Positions 45,076-54,441 of a stretch of 64,000 nt of DNA are shown piece by piece. Position numbers and translations under genes: made by a program. The notes under the pieces were generated by a model, which did not search any database, was not told the origin of the DNA, and saw only the letters and a program-made list of their open reading frames with translations. Within the stretch, counting starts at the first letter, position 1. Each line of letters begins with the position of its first letter. Source of the DNA: Saprospiraceae bacterium (GTDB taxonomy: Bacteria; Bacteroidota; Bacteroidia; Chitinophagales; Saprospiraceae); assembly GCA_016715985.1 (NCBI GenBank), contig JADJXD010000001.1:4340001-4404000 (forward strand), written 5' to 3'.

Positions 45076-47397
45076 ATGTTACAAAAAATGAAATTGGGTG
45101 TATTTGCTCTTATATCAGAAGGAAAAACTGCGGATGCCATTAAAATTATACAGAATAATTTACATTTACTACACGAAGAAATTAATAAAGATGTCTTATT
45201 AATCTCAGCTAGATATCAAAAATATTTATTTGATGGTAGAAAAAGTATTTTATCAAGAGAAGAAGAACAACTAGAATTTAATAAAATAAATAGTTCTATT
45301 TTAGACATTATATCTGACTTAAGAAATACAGATATTGAGGAAGGTAAGGAAACAAAAAGTATTGAAAAAGCACTACTTTATTTAAACCTCATTAGTAGAG
45401 GTTTAAATAATATAAATGTTTCTGCAAAAAATTTATCAAATGCTATCGATCTACACAAAAAAGAAGTTCTATTATGGTGCAGGGAGATCAGCTTCAAAGA
45501 TATTTCAAATTCAAAAGATATTTCAAAAGTTTATGTGGATTTGGATTATTATTTAATACCTAAGAGGCTTCAAGTGTCTAAATCTGAGGAACAAAATCTT
45601 GTAAACCTATCAAATATATTAAGAATAAAATATCATGTCATTATTTTAGGAGATCCAGGAGCAGGTAAGACAACCACAACAAAAAAAATAATTTATAATA
45701 ACTTTAAAAACACTAAATCCCCATACAATTTTACAATTTTAGTCAGATTAAGAGAAATAAATAATCAAGATGAAAATGACCCAAATCTGAATAACATTTT
45801 TTATAAACTATTTTCAATCTTAGGAATAGAATATAATATCAAAGAGCATTTTAGTGTTACCAATCCTATTTCTACAATATTGGTCAATATGATAATTGAA
45901 ATAATTGATGAACTCAAAATTTTAATAATTCTAGATGGGTTTGATGAAATTAAAAATGAATTAAAGAAGATATGTATAGACCAAATAAATAAATTAGCGT
46001 TAGGGCTAAATAATTCTAAAATGATTATTACATCGAGGCCTGGTTCCTTTTCATTGAAAATCCCAAATACAAACGAATATGAAATTAGCCCTCTAAATAA
46101 AAATCAAATTAATGAATTTGTGAAGAAATGGTTGGTTAGAGATCAATCGCATTTGGATTTCATGCAAAAATTAACTAAATCTCCTTATGGGGATACTGCT
46201 ATGAAACCATTAAACTTAGCGCATCTCTGTGCAATTTATGAAAGAAATTTAACAATCCCAGATAAACCAAAAACAGTTTATCGAAAAATTGTTAATTTAT
46301 TATTAGAAGAATGGGATCTACAAAGAGGTATTAAAAGAACATCTCATTACAGCAACTTTGAAGCAGATAGGAAGCTTGAATTTTTATCAAATTTAGCATA
46401 TCATTTAACAGTAAAATTTAAAAAATTAGTCTTTACAAAAACAGATCTTGAAGCCACTTATTTAAGTATTGCACCTAACTTTATGCTTCCAATAAATGAA
46501 TACAAAGATGTTGTGGAAGAATTAGAATCACATACAGGAATTATTGTTCAGTCTGGATATGAAACTTATGAGTTTTCACATAAATCAATTCAAGAGTTTC
46601 TGACTGCCGAACATATTGTAAGGTCACCGTTATTGCCTTCACCATTAATATTTAGTAAAATTCCTTCTGAAATTGCAATTTCAGTTGCTATTTCTTCAGA
46701 CGCATCAAAGTATTTTTCATTAATAATTTCAAACTCAATTGGAAGAGAAACTTTTAAGGAAGAATTCTTTTCAATTTTTTTGGATAGATTATATATTGAA
46801 AAACCTGATTTTTACAGTAGTCCAATTTTTGGGGTTGCTTTATTAACTTTTATTACTAAATCAAAAATATGGTATGGGTTGCACTTCAGAATTGAAAAAT
46901 TAGAAGAAGATTTTGTAGATAGTCCTTTAAAAGATTCCATCACATTACTAAAAAAATATTACAAAAAGAGCGATTCAAGTGCAAATATAGATTTATCTGG
47001 AATTGGACAGTTTTATGAATCCGATAAGTTGTATCATTATTTTAATTCCGAAATGGTTTCAAGTCATAATATATCTTTAATAATAAAAATTAATGAAATT
47101 CCTAACGATTATGGATATATAGCACCTTCAGCCCTGTATTTACCAGTTAAATACTTGAAAAGTTTCGAGACATACCATGGTTTAACATTAAATGAAATTC
47201 GAACAGTTTTAAATAAAAGGGTAAGTATAGAAAAATTGAAACAATTTTCTGAACTGATTCAAATTTCTCCAAGTAATTGGAATAAAGGATATTCCCTTAT
47301 ATCTAACATTGGTAATTTTTTAAATATTTGTGAAGACAAAGGAAAAACCGAAGACTTTTTAGAGTTATTAATAAAAGAATATCCTGGAATTTTATAA
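45076..47397 (+). CDS. NACHT NTPase with N-terminal EAD11 and C-terminal Death-like adaptor
   Basis: 773 residues. Residues 1-84 are EAD11-like (LGVFALISEGKTADAIKII ... INSSILDIISDL). The NACHT core has Walker A ILGDPGAGKTTTTKK (residues about 190-204), Walker B LIILDGFDEI (283-292) and ITSRPG (318-323), followed by a helical region with EFSHKSIQEFLTAEHIV. Residues about 695-773 form a helical module (LTLNEIRTVLNKRVSIEKLKQFSELIQ ... GKTEDFLELLIKEYPGIL) found again at the C-terminus of the next protein. NACHT proteins act as signal-triggered oligomeric switches in bacterial immunity. With an adaptor at each end it looks like the hub of the island. Confidence 0.9.
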   Translation: MLQKMKLGVFALISEGKTADAIKIIQNNLHLLHEEINKDVLLISARYQKYLFDGRKSILSREEEQLEFNKINSSILDIISDLRNTDIEEGKETKSIEKALLYLNLISRGLNNINVSAKNLSNAIDLHKKEVLLWCREISFKDISNSKDISKVYVDLDYYLIPKRLQVSKSEEQNLVNLSNILRIKYHVIILGDPGAGKTTTTKKIIYNNFKNTKSPYNFTILVRLREINNQDENDPNLNNIFYKLFSILGIEYNIKEHFSVTNPISTILVNMIIEIIDELKILIILDGFDEIKNELKKICIDQINKLALGLNNSKMIITSRPGSFSLKIPNTNEYEISPLNKNQINEFVKKWLVRDQSHLDFMQKLTKSPYGDTAMKPLNLAHLCAIYERNLTIPDKPKTVYRKIVNLLLEEWDLQRGIKRTSHYSNFEADRKLEFLSNLAYHLTVKFKKLVFTKTDLEATYLSIAPNFMLPINEYKDVVEELESHTGIIVQSGYETYEFSHKSIQEFLTAEHIVRSPLLPSPLIFSKIPSEIAISVAISSDASKYFSLIISNSIGRETFKEEFFSIFLDRLYIEKPDFYSSPIFGVALLTFITKSKIWYGLHFRIEKLEEDFVDSPLKDSITLLKKYYKKSDSSANIDLSGIGQFYESDKLYHYFNSEMVSSHNISLIIKINEIPNDYGYIAPSALYLPVKYLKSFETYHGLTLNEIRTVLNKRVSIEKLKQFSELIQISPSNWNKGYSLISNIGNFLNICEDKGKTEDFLELLIKEYPGIL

Positions 47398-47421
47398 CAC
47401 CAAAATAAGATAATAGAAAAC

Positions 47422-48570
47422 ATGTCAATCCAATCCGCATTCAAATCCACCAAAGTCATAGAATCATTAGAGAATTATGTAAAATCTGATGATTGGCAAC
47501 ATCAAGACAGTCACATGGAAAATAATAACGATGATAAAATTACCTATGCTGATATATTTTTTTGGCAAAGTAATTTTCAAAATCCACAGAGATATTTAAA
47601 TCAAGTTTTAGAATTTCGAAATGTTGGATTTTCAGAATGGGTATCTCGTTCACCTGGACTTTTATATCACAAAAGTAGTGCTATGTTAAATAAACTTGCG
47701 GAGAATCAGATAGAATTTAAAAGTGGACAATGGGTTCATTATACACCAACAGGAAAATCACAGAAGGTATTGGGTGGCATTGGCACCATAAATTTACCAC
47801 CCAACGAAGACGGTTGGTATCTAGGCAGCATTAGCACTACTAATAATGCTTCCACGGGCATTCCTGTGCTTATCAGTGAAGAAGTGATGGATCATCATTC
47901 AATCAAAGAAGGAGTTCATATTGAATGGTGCAAAGGTAAATGGATGTTGATGACCAATCAATGGTCATCCAGGTTTCGTTCTACCGAGAACTTGCCTAAA
48001 GCCTATCTTCGTATTAACAATCCAGATGATATAATTGTCAGAAAGAATACCATCGTTCCTACGGTATTTCATCCATTTTCCATTATGGAATATGAACAAA
48101 AGAATTCAAAATTTTATGACTTTGTCTATGTGACTGTTGATTCCACTGAGCAAGATTATAGGTTTAAACTTCAACATTTTTTTAGTGAGTACAAAGACTA
48201 TCACGGTAGAAATGGAAAGTATTTAATTGAACCATTTGTGTCTAACCCTTTAATCAAGGAAAATGAAGTATTGTATCATAGCCCCGAAGAATTAAGAGAT
48301 TCAGCACATTTAGATTTGATGGTAAAAAGAATCAGATATGAAACTTTTCAAGGAAAAACCTTAGAACAAATCAAAATTGCTTTAGATCAAAATTTGGACA
48401 TTGACAAACTAAAAAGATTTTCAGATTGGATAAAAATATCTCCTAATGCATGGTACAAAGGAGATGCTGTGGTTGACGAAACAGCCAATTTTTTAATGTA
48501 TTGTACAGATAAAGGTAAAACAGAAGAATTAGTAGATTTATTAATCAAAGAATATCCTGAAATTTTATAA
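47422..48570 (+). CDS. Unrecognised domain joined to the same C-terminal Death-like adaptor as the NACHT protein
   Basis: 382 residues. Residues about 1-300 match no family I know. They contain clusters of Trp and Gly (WVHYTPTGKSQKVLGGIGTINLPPNEDGWYLG) and an unusual VHIEWCKGKWMLMTNQWSSRF section, suggesting a beta-rich domain. Residues about 305-382 align with residues 697-773 of the NACHT protein: KTLEQIKIALDQNLDIDKLKRFSDWIKISPNAWYKGD ... GKTEELVDLLIKEYPEIL. Both proteins end identically in EYPxIL. A homotypic link to the NACHT protein is the obvious inference. Spacing 24 bases. Confidence 0.8.
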   Translation: MSIQSAFKSTKVIESLENYVKSDDWQHQDSHMENNNDDKITYADIFFWQSNFQNPQRYLNQVLEFRNVGFSEWVSRSPGLLYHKSSAMLNKLAENQIEFKSGQWVHYTPTGKSQKVLGGIGTINLPPNEDGWYLGSISTTNNASTGIPVLISEEVMDHHSIKEGVHIEWCKGKWMLMTNQWSSRFRSTENLPKAYLRINNPDDIIVRKNTIVPTVFHPFSIMEYEQKNSKFYDFVYVTVDSTEQDYRFKLQHFFSEYKDYHGRNGKYLIEPFVSNPLIKENEVLYHSPEELRDSAHLDLMVKRIRYETFQGKTLEQIKIALDQNLDIDKLKRFSDWIKISPNAWYKGDAVVDETANFLMYCTDKGKTEELVDLLIKEYPEIL

Positions 48571-48589
48571 CTTAAAAACATTTATAAAT

Positions 48590-49927
48590 ATGTCAAATTG
48601 GAATCAACAATTAACAACACTAAACAGGATTTTAGCAAATCTTTATCCGCAAAAGGATCAATCAATTAGAATTGTGGATACGGCGGGACTTCCCCTAGGA
48701 AATATCCCTTTTAAAGATGCCCCCATTGACAATTGGTATTATATACTAAAGGAAGCATCATTAAGAAACGCAGTAAATCGAATTGCTAATTTAGCTTCGG
48801 AAGAATATCCCCAAAATGAAGACTTAAAGAATATTTTTGACGAAATAAATAACAATTCATCTCTGCAAAACGTAGGGGACTTAAAAATAGATCATTTAAA
48901 ATTTCTTATTTCAGAAGGAAAAACCAAAGAAGTAATAAAGGAATTATTGGAAGTTGCTCCAAAAATATCTTCTGATTTTCATACTTCAATTATTATGCAA
49001 TCTGCAAAATTTAGGAGTTTGGAAAATGATAATACTCTTGGTATTCTGAATAAAAATGATTATGATATAAGCAAAGCTAGAATCAATCATGCAATATTGA
49101 GTTTATTGGACGATGTCCCCAATGAATTGCGAATTCGGGGGATAATTGAAAGTTTAGGAAGATCAGAACCAGATACAACAAAATTGAAAAAAGTAGATTT
49201 ATTAGTACCTGAAAAATCTGAGCTTGAAAAGGTCATTGGCAGGGAAGAATTGTTTGAAATTTCATGGTTGACCAAAGCATTAAATGCTTCCAGAAGCGTA
49301 TGCAAGGTACAACTATCCAATGGAGAATCAGGAACCGGTTTTCTTTTGAAAGGTGGATATTTGGTCACCAATAATCATGTAATTGATTCAGTAGAAACTG
49401 CATCAAAATCTAAAATAATTTTTAACTACCGTGTGGATGATAGGGATAATGTACAAGAAAGAGTACAATATAGATTGGATCCGTCATTTTTTATAACTGC
49501 ATCTGAAGAAACATTGGATTATACTGTTGTTAAAGTTATGGATAAACCCGATTCGCCATTATCTGATTGGGGATTTTTGGAACCAGACACTTTTCCGGAC
49601 CCCAAAATTGGTGATAAGGTCAATATTATTCAACATCCCGAAGGGAATTACATGAAAATAGCATTACCTGATGCAATCATAAGTGTATGGGATAATTATT
49701 TATTTTACATTGCCGATACCAAAGGTGGATCAAGCGGATCACCAGTTTTTAATCAGGACTGGAAAGTAATTGCTTTACATCATGCAGGGATAAATGAAGA
49801 TTCAGCGCAAGGAGGAATGCAAATTAATAAAGCAGGCGAAATAAAACCAAGTAATAGAGGGATATTGATTGGACACATTATCGATGATTTAAAAAGTAAA
49901 GGATTTAATTTTTTAGATTCAAAATAA
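48590..49927 (+). CDS. Trypsin-like serine protease with N-terminal EAD1 and EAD11
   Basis: 445 residues. Residues 1-86 are EAD1-like (NWNQQLTTLNRILANLYPQKDQSIRI ... DNWYYILKEASLRNAVNRI). Residues about 98-190 are EAD11-like (HLKFLISEGKTKEVIKEL ... INHAILSLLDDVPN). Residues about 235-440 are a trypsin/DegP-like peptidase with the triad His in VTNNHVID, Asp in TLDYTVVKV and Ser in KGGSSGSPVF. There is no signal peptide, so it acts in the cytoplasm. Having two adaptor types in one chain, it could connect the ATPase/EAD1 unit with the EAD11 set. Likely an effector that cuts partners when activated. Confidence 0.88.
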   Translation: MSNWNQQLTTLNRILANLYPQKDQSIRIVDTAGLPLGNIPFKDAPIDNWYYILKEASLRNAVNRIANLASEEYPQNEDLKNIFDEINNNSSLQNVGDLKIDHLKFLISEGKTKEVIKELLEVAPKISSDFHTSIIMQSAKFRSLENDNTLGILNKNDYDISKARINHAILSLLDDVPNELRIRGIIESLGRSEPDTTKLKKVDLLVPEKSELEKVIGREELFEISWLTKALNASRSVCKVQLSNGESGTGFLLKGGYLVTNNHVIDSVETASKSKIIFNYRVDDRDNVQERVQYRLDPSFFITASEETLDYTVVKVMDKPDSPLSDWGFLEPDTFPDPKIGDKVNIIQHPEGNYMKIALPDAIISVWDNYLFYIADTKGGSSGSPVFNQDWKVIALHHAGINEDSAQGGMQINKAGEIKPSNRGILIGHIIDDLKSKGFNFLDSK

Positions 49928-49934
49928 AAGTAAA

Positions 49935-50936
49935 ATGAAAAACCCAATTAGAGTAGAAGAACTAATTGCTTTATTATCAAATGAAGTTACAAAAGCTCAG
50001 ACATTAAAGGATTATTTTATTTTTGTTCAAACATCTCCTTTTGAAGGTGATTACCAACTTAGGGTGGAAATAAGTTTGATTTTACCTGGATCGTCTCTTT
50101 CTGATGAAAAAGAAGGTTTTGTTGGTTCCAGTTTTAAAATGGAACTTATGGCAAAAGCAAATAATGACTCCAGAGAAAAAAGAGCTAAGCGATATGAGGA
50201 GATTAAAAATGATAGAAATCGGATAAGAATCGTTACAGAAGGAGATTCCTGGTTTCAATATCCAAAATTTAGTGTAATAGGTCTTAGCTTGACAAAAGAT
50301 GTAAAAGATATTATTGATCAATTAATTGAAGACAACAAGTTTGCTATCAAAAGTTTGGATGCAGGTGGTGATATTATAAGGAATATGTATCACGGGCGTG
50401 AGTACATCAAAGAACTTGCAGATCAAAATCCTAAGATTCTACTACTGAGTGCTGGCGGAAATGACTTTTTTGAAGTATTTCCCAAAATGTTAAAGAAGAA
50501 TGATGAACCGACTAAAATTGAAGGCTGGCTTAATCCTAATTACATAACAGAATTACAAGTACTTAGTAAATACTATGATGCACTGTTAACAGAAGTGGTA
50601 AGTAAACATCCTGATGTTAAAATCATTATTCATGGTTACGATTATATCATGCCTAAATCAGATGGTAAATGGATAGGCAAGCCAATGGTTGAAGTAGGGA
50701 TAAGCGGGGCTGATGATCGAAAAAAACTTATAAGATTTATCATGGATGAATTTAATAATTACTTAATGATATTGGCTAACAAACCGGAATTACAAACCAA
50801 TGTCTATTACCTAAATTTAAGAGGTACGGTACCACAAGATAAGAATTATTGGCATGATGAAATTCATCCAAATGATAGAGGGTTTAAGTTAATAGCTGAT
50901 AAGTACAAAGTTTTGATTGATTCTCTAATTTCGTAG
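49935..50936 (+). CDS. SGNH/GDSL-type hydrolase, probable effector
   Basis: 333 residues. The first 90 residues are an unassigned N-terminal region. The SGNH core follows: EGDSWFQYP with the nucleophile Ser (block I), DAGGDIIRNM, LSAGGNDFFEV with Gly-Asn (block III), and the C-terminal WHDEIHPNDRGF with Asp-x-x-His (block V). No signal peptide; cytoplasmic. Such hydrolases remove acyl groups or attack lipids. It lies 7 bases after the protease gene, in the same run. Confidence 0.82.
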   Translation: MKNPIRVEELIALLSNEVTKAQTLKDYFIFVQTSPFEGDYQLRVEISLILPGSSLSDEKEGFVGSSFKMELMAKANNDSREKRAKRYEEIKNDRNRIRIVTEGDSWFQYPKFSVIGLSLTKDVKDIIDQLIEDNKFAIKSLDAGGDIIRNMYHGREYIKELADQNPKILLLSAGGNDFFEVFPKMLKKNDEPTKIEGWLNPNYITELQVLSKYYDALLTEVVSKHPDVKIIIHGYDYIMPKSDGKWIGKPMVEVGISGADDRKKLIRFIMDEFNNYLMILANKPELQTNVYYLNLRGTVPQDKNYWHDEIHPNDRGFKLIADKYKVLIDSLIS

Positions 50937-51022
50937 ATAAATCAAAAAAAAATCGTTGCTAATGTCCATCAACTGCTCAAAAAGGTTAGGAACTTAAATA
51001 ATTCAAAATACTTAGTTATCAT

Positions 51023-51685
51023 ATGGATTTTCAAGAGATAATAAAAAATGCGAAGGAATTGGTCACAGAAGACATGAGTAAGGCCTTGAAATTTATAGTA
51101 CCACAGATAAAACCGGAAAGCTCATCTTTTGACGAATTGATTCACATTGAAGGCAGACTTAATCATATTGAGCGGGAATTCAATAAAGGAATTATTAGTA
51201 GTCAAGAAAAAGATTTGATTTTAAATCAAATACGAAAGGGGTTGATACAAACTATAAATAGTCTTTTAGAAAACAATTTAATAAACAAAGAACAAATGTT
51301 AGATACTCCTCAAACTTTAAATTTCCAAAATTTACTAGAAAAACTAAGAATATCGATTGCTGAAATTGAAAAATTGAAATCTGAGAACAATTTGTATAAG
51401 CAGCATAGCAAAAGGCAAAAACTTAAAATAATAGTTCAATGTGAACCTGAAATCAAAGAGAACCCAAATAACTATACTTGTCAATGCATGATTTTAGATG
51501 ATGAAACAGGAATATCCATCGAAAAGGAAATTCCACTAAGGAGAGAACCAGGAGGGATCGTTGTAACAATCCATGATTTCAATCCAAGTGATTATGTTCA
51601 AATTCGAATAAATGGGGAAAAACAAGTATGGGAGAGTGAGTATTTTAGTCCCCAATTTTTTCCCCAAATTTTAAAATTAATTTAA
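51023..51685 (+). CDS. EAD11 protein with an unassigned C-terminal beta domain
   Basis: 220 residues. Residues 1-90 are EAD11-like (AKELVTEDMSKALKFIVPQI ... LILNQIRKGLIQTINSLLENN). A short coiled coil (about 105-130) leads to residues 135-220, a beta-rich segment (LKIIVQCEPEIKENPNNYTCQCMILDDETGISIEKEIPLRREPGGIVVTI) I cannot assign. Located 10 bases before the pYEATS gene, so it may present that protein to the EAD network. Confidence 0.75.
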   Translation: MDFQEIIKNAKELVTEDMSKALKFIVPQIKPESSSFDELIHIEGRLNHIEREFNKGIISSQEKDLILNQIRKGLIQTINSLLENNLINKEQMLDTPQTLNFQNLLEKLRISIAEIEKLKSENNLYKQHSKRQKLKIIVQCEPEIKENPNNYTCQCMILDDETGISIEKEIPLRREPGGIVVTIHDFNPSDYVQIRINGEKQVWESEYFSPQFFPQILKLI

Positions 51686-51695
51686 AATAAAAGTA

Positions 51696-52001
51696 ATGAA
51701 TATACGACTAAGAAATTCTTGGAAATACAAAGGAGGTAACAGTTGGGATTGGAGCGTATTTCTGGACGATAATGGATCCGGAGATATTGATAAAATTGCA
51801 TTTGTAGAATATATTTTGCATCCTACCTTTCCCAAACCAAGAAGAGTAAAAACGAATAGAGAAGATAAATTTGAATTAAAAACAAGTGGGTGGGGAGTAT
51901 TTTTAATTAGAGCTTTTGCAAACACAAAAAATGGAGAAAAAATTAGATTAGAACACTACCTTCAGCTTAGCCATAATCCTAGAGATGGAATGACAAAATA
52001 A
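51696..52001 (+). CDS. Prokaryotic YEATS-domain (pYEATS) protein
   Basis: 101 residues, one domain. WDWSVFLDDNGSGDIDKIAFVEYILHPTFPKPRRVKT and ELKTSGWGVFLIRAFANTKNGEKIRLEHYLQL show the YEATS pattern: W-x-V-F-L, V-x-Y-x-L-H-P-T-F, and G-W-G-x-F. Eukaryotic YEATS domains bind acyl-lysine; prokaryotic ones occur in conflict systems, ligand unknown. Directly after an EAD11 gene, suggesting they work as a pair. Confidence 0.85.
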   Translation: MNIRLRNSWKYKGGNSWDWSVFLDDNGSGDIDKIAFVEYILHPTFPKPRRVKTNREDKFELKTSGWGVFLIRAFANTKNGEKIRLEHYLQLSHNPRDGMTK

Positions 52002-52071
52002 AGACAATACATAATTAATTCATTATAATTATTTTTATGTCAGAGATCATCATTAAAATAAAAAAACAAAA

Positions 52072-54429
52072 ATGACAAAGGAAGAAATAAAAAAATATTT
52101 ATCTGATGTTCAGGAATTAATTGCTAATAACCGAGTTGAACAAGCAATAGATTTGCTTTTGGAATTTTGTGATTTAATTGAAAAAAGAGATATAAAAAAC
52201 GATTTACTTTTATTAAGCGGTAGATTAAATTCCAATGAGAATAGATACCATATAAAGGAAATTTTGGAGTTGGATGATTACAAAATCGAGAATAATAGAA
52301 TTAAAAATGCACTTTTATCTATTATAAGTTCTTTTGAAGATGAAGATGAAAATAATTTGGAAACAATAGGAAGAAGTAATGGGAAATTAATTCATAATAC
52401 GCCTTCCAAAATGAAGCTTGATAAATATTACATTGCATCAGTTAGAATTGCCAAAGACACGGTTGATATTACTGAGGATTTTAAAAAATCAGAAAATAGT
52501 GAAATAAAAACACTACTAATATCTCCAACTATGTCAATATCACTGATAGACATCACAGGAGGAAGTGTATTTGATATTAATTTCATAGGAGAAAACAGAG
52601 AACAACGAATCCATGAAGACTCATTTACTGAGTGGAGATTCTCGATAAAACCAAAGGAAAAAGGTGTCCATACTATCCAATTATGTGCAAATTTCATTGA
52701 AATATTTAATGGTCAAAAATCATATAAAACTGCATATTTTGAAAGTATCGTTACCATAATATCTGAAGAAATTCCACTGGAAACTGATTGGAAAGATACT
52801 TCCATCAAAATAGTAAGAGATGAGAAGGATATGATGGTTCCGCCAGTGAGTGGTCAAAATGAAGAATCAAATAACACACATCGTCAGCTTGAAAATACAA
52901 GTGCTGAGGATTTTCCAAGCGAAATGAACAAGACCTCGAAATTTAAAATTCCAAAGTTTTTTATACCTGGTTTATTAATAGCTGCTGCGTCACTTTTGAT
53001 ATTATTTGTAGCTATTCCATTTCTTTATATTAACTACAACAGTAAAAAAGATTTAGTTTTCTCTGAAGACTCGGTTAAAGTTGGAGACAAAAATATTGAA
53101 AGTTTTGCAGTTAACGATTTAAAGCTTGAACTTGAACAAGATATAACTGCAAATCTTGTAATTGTAAATAAGGATACAATTGTAAAATGGGAACAAATAA
53201 ACGATGAAGGCACATTAATCGCTATAAAAAGGGATTATCTACCCAAATCATTAGATTTACCTACAGGAACAGCTAATATTTTAGTTGTGGGCGAAAAAGG
53301 GAGGGCAAGAGGAGAGTTTAAACTGAATTTAACCGTAGATTCTATTTATAACCTACAAACTATGTTGAGAGATTCTAGTGTGATTAAGATACTATCTAAA
53401 GACGAACAAAAGATATTATTTAATGGTATATATTTAACTCCTGATTCATCTTATGCAAGTGACAATCATTACGTTAATGTATACAATTTAAAAAATGGGA
53501 AATACAAAGTATCCACGGAAAAGCAAGAAAATACAATTTGCAAGAGCTTTGAAATTTTAATCAGAAATGACAGTATGATTAATTTGGAATGTAAAATAGT
53601 ACCTAGATTATATAAATGTAGTCTCAGGTTTCCGTTTGAAAATCCAAAGGTCTCCTTCAATGATATTGTATATAAGTCCACAATTGAAAGTACTGCAAAT
53701 GTACAGAGTGCTAAAGGTTGGATATATTCTCACAAAGTCAAAAAAGGGGAGTATGAACTTAAAGTGATAGATCCTAAAGAGGAGTATATCTGTGAAACCA
53801 AAAAAATAAGTGTAACAAATGATGTTGCCATTGCCATCAAATGCACAAAAAAAGTAAGATATTTAAACCCGACTTTAAGGCTCCCAAACGGAGGGATTTA
53901 TAGTAAAGATGAAATTATCATTGTTTTAGGAAATAATAAGATAGATGCCAAAGCAAGTATAGACAAAAAAGACCTTGTATTTACTCTGACTAAGATCGAG
54001 GAAGGATCACATGGTTTGTTTATAGACATTAAAAGAAATAAAAAGTCGATTTTAAAATGCCCACAACAAGCTCTGTTTATTAACAGTAACAAAGAGTATA
54101 TCATTAAAGATTGTAAAGAGACAGCTCAGGAAAGTTCAGTATTTGATCCTTTTAAACCACAACTTTATGATGTATCCATTAGATTAAAAGATGGGAAAAA
54201 GTATGTCAATGATAATATTTCAATTATTTTAGATGGGAACGCTATATCTGCGGGAGCCAGATACGAAAAAAATGACATGATATTGGAATTAAAGAATCTT
54301 AAGAAAGGGGCACATAAAATTTCAATTAACATTATACGTAAAAAAATAACCATACTTAGTTGTATCAATCAACAGATTATAGCAGGTGACAAAAAGGAAT
54401 ACATATTTGAAGGATGTAAAGAAAAATAA
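52072..54429 (+). CDS. Membrane-anchored EAD11 protein with tandem external beta repeats
   Basis: 785 residues. Residues 1-88 are EAD11-like (YLSDVQELIANNRVEQAIDLL ... IKNALLSIISSFED). Residues about 105-235 are a beta-sandwich (KLDKYYIASVRIAKDTVDITED ... MSISLIDITGGSVFDINFIGENREQRI). A single membrane helix (about 300-323, IPGLLIAAASLLILFVAIPFLYI) follows. The rest is outside: beta domains with paired Cys, the last two clear repeats of each other (YDVSIRLKDGKKYVNDNISI ... YIFEGCKEK versus LNPTLRLPNGGIYSKDEIII ... YIIKDCKE). The adaptor faces the cytoplasm, so it could place an EAD11 complex at the membrane. Confidence 0.8.
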   Translation: MTKEEIKKYLSDVQELIANNRVEQAIDLLLEFCDLIEKRDIKNDLLLLSGRLNSNENRYHIKEILELDDYKIENNRIKNALLSIISSFEDEDENNLETIGRSNGKLIHNTPSKMKLDKYYIASVRIAKDTVDITEDFKKSENSEIKTLLISPTMSISLIDITGGSVFDINFIGENREQRIHEDSFTEWRFSIKPKEKGVHTIQLCANFIEIFNGQKSYKTAYFESIVTIISEEIPLETDWKDTSIKIVRDEKDMMVPPVSGQNEESNNTHRQLENTSAEDFPSEMNKTSKFKIPKFFIPGLLIAAASLLILFVAIPFLYINYNSKKDLVFSEDSVKVGDKNIESFAVNDLKLELEQDITANLVIVNKDTIVKWEQINDEGTLIAIKRDYLPKSLDLPTGTANILVVGEKGRARGEFKLNLTVDSIYNLQTMLRDSSVIKILSKDEQKILFNGIYLTPDSSYASDNHYVNVYNLKNGKYKVSTEKQENTICKSFEILIRNDSMINLECKIVPRLYKCSLRFPFENPKVSFNDIVYKSTIESTANVQSAKGWIYSHKVKKGEYELKVIDPKEEYICETKKISVTNDVAIAIKCTKKVRYLNPTLRLPNGGIYSKDEIIIVLGNNKIDAKASIDKKDLVFTLTKIEEGSHGLFIDIKRNKKSILKCPQQALFINSNKEYIIKDCKETAQESSVFDPFKPQLYDVSIRLKDGKKYVNDNISIILDGNAISAGARYEKNDMILELKNLKKGAHKISINIIRKKITILSCINQQIIAGDKKEYIFEGCKEK

Positions 54430-54441
54430 AATTTAATTTTT

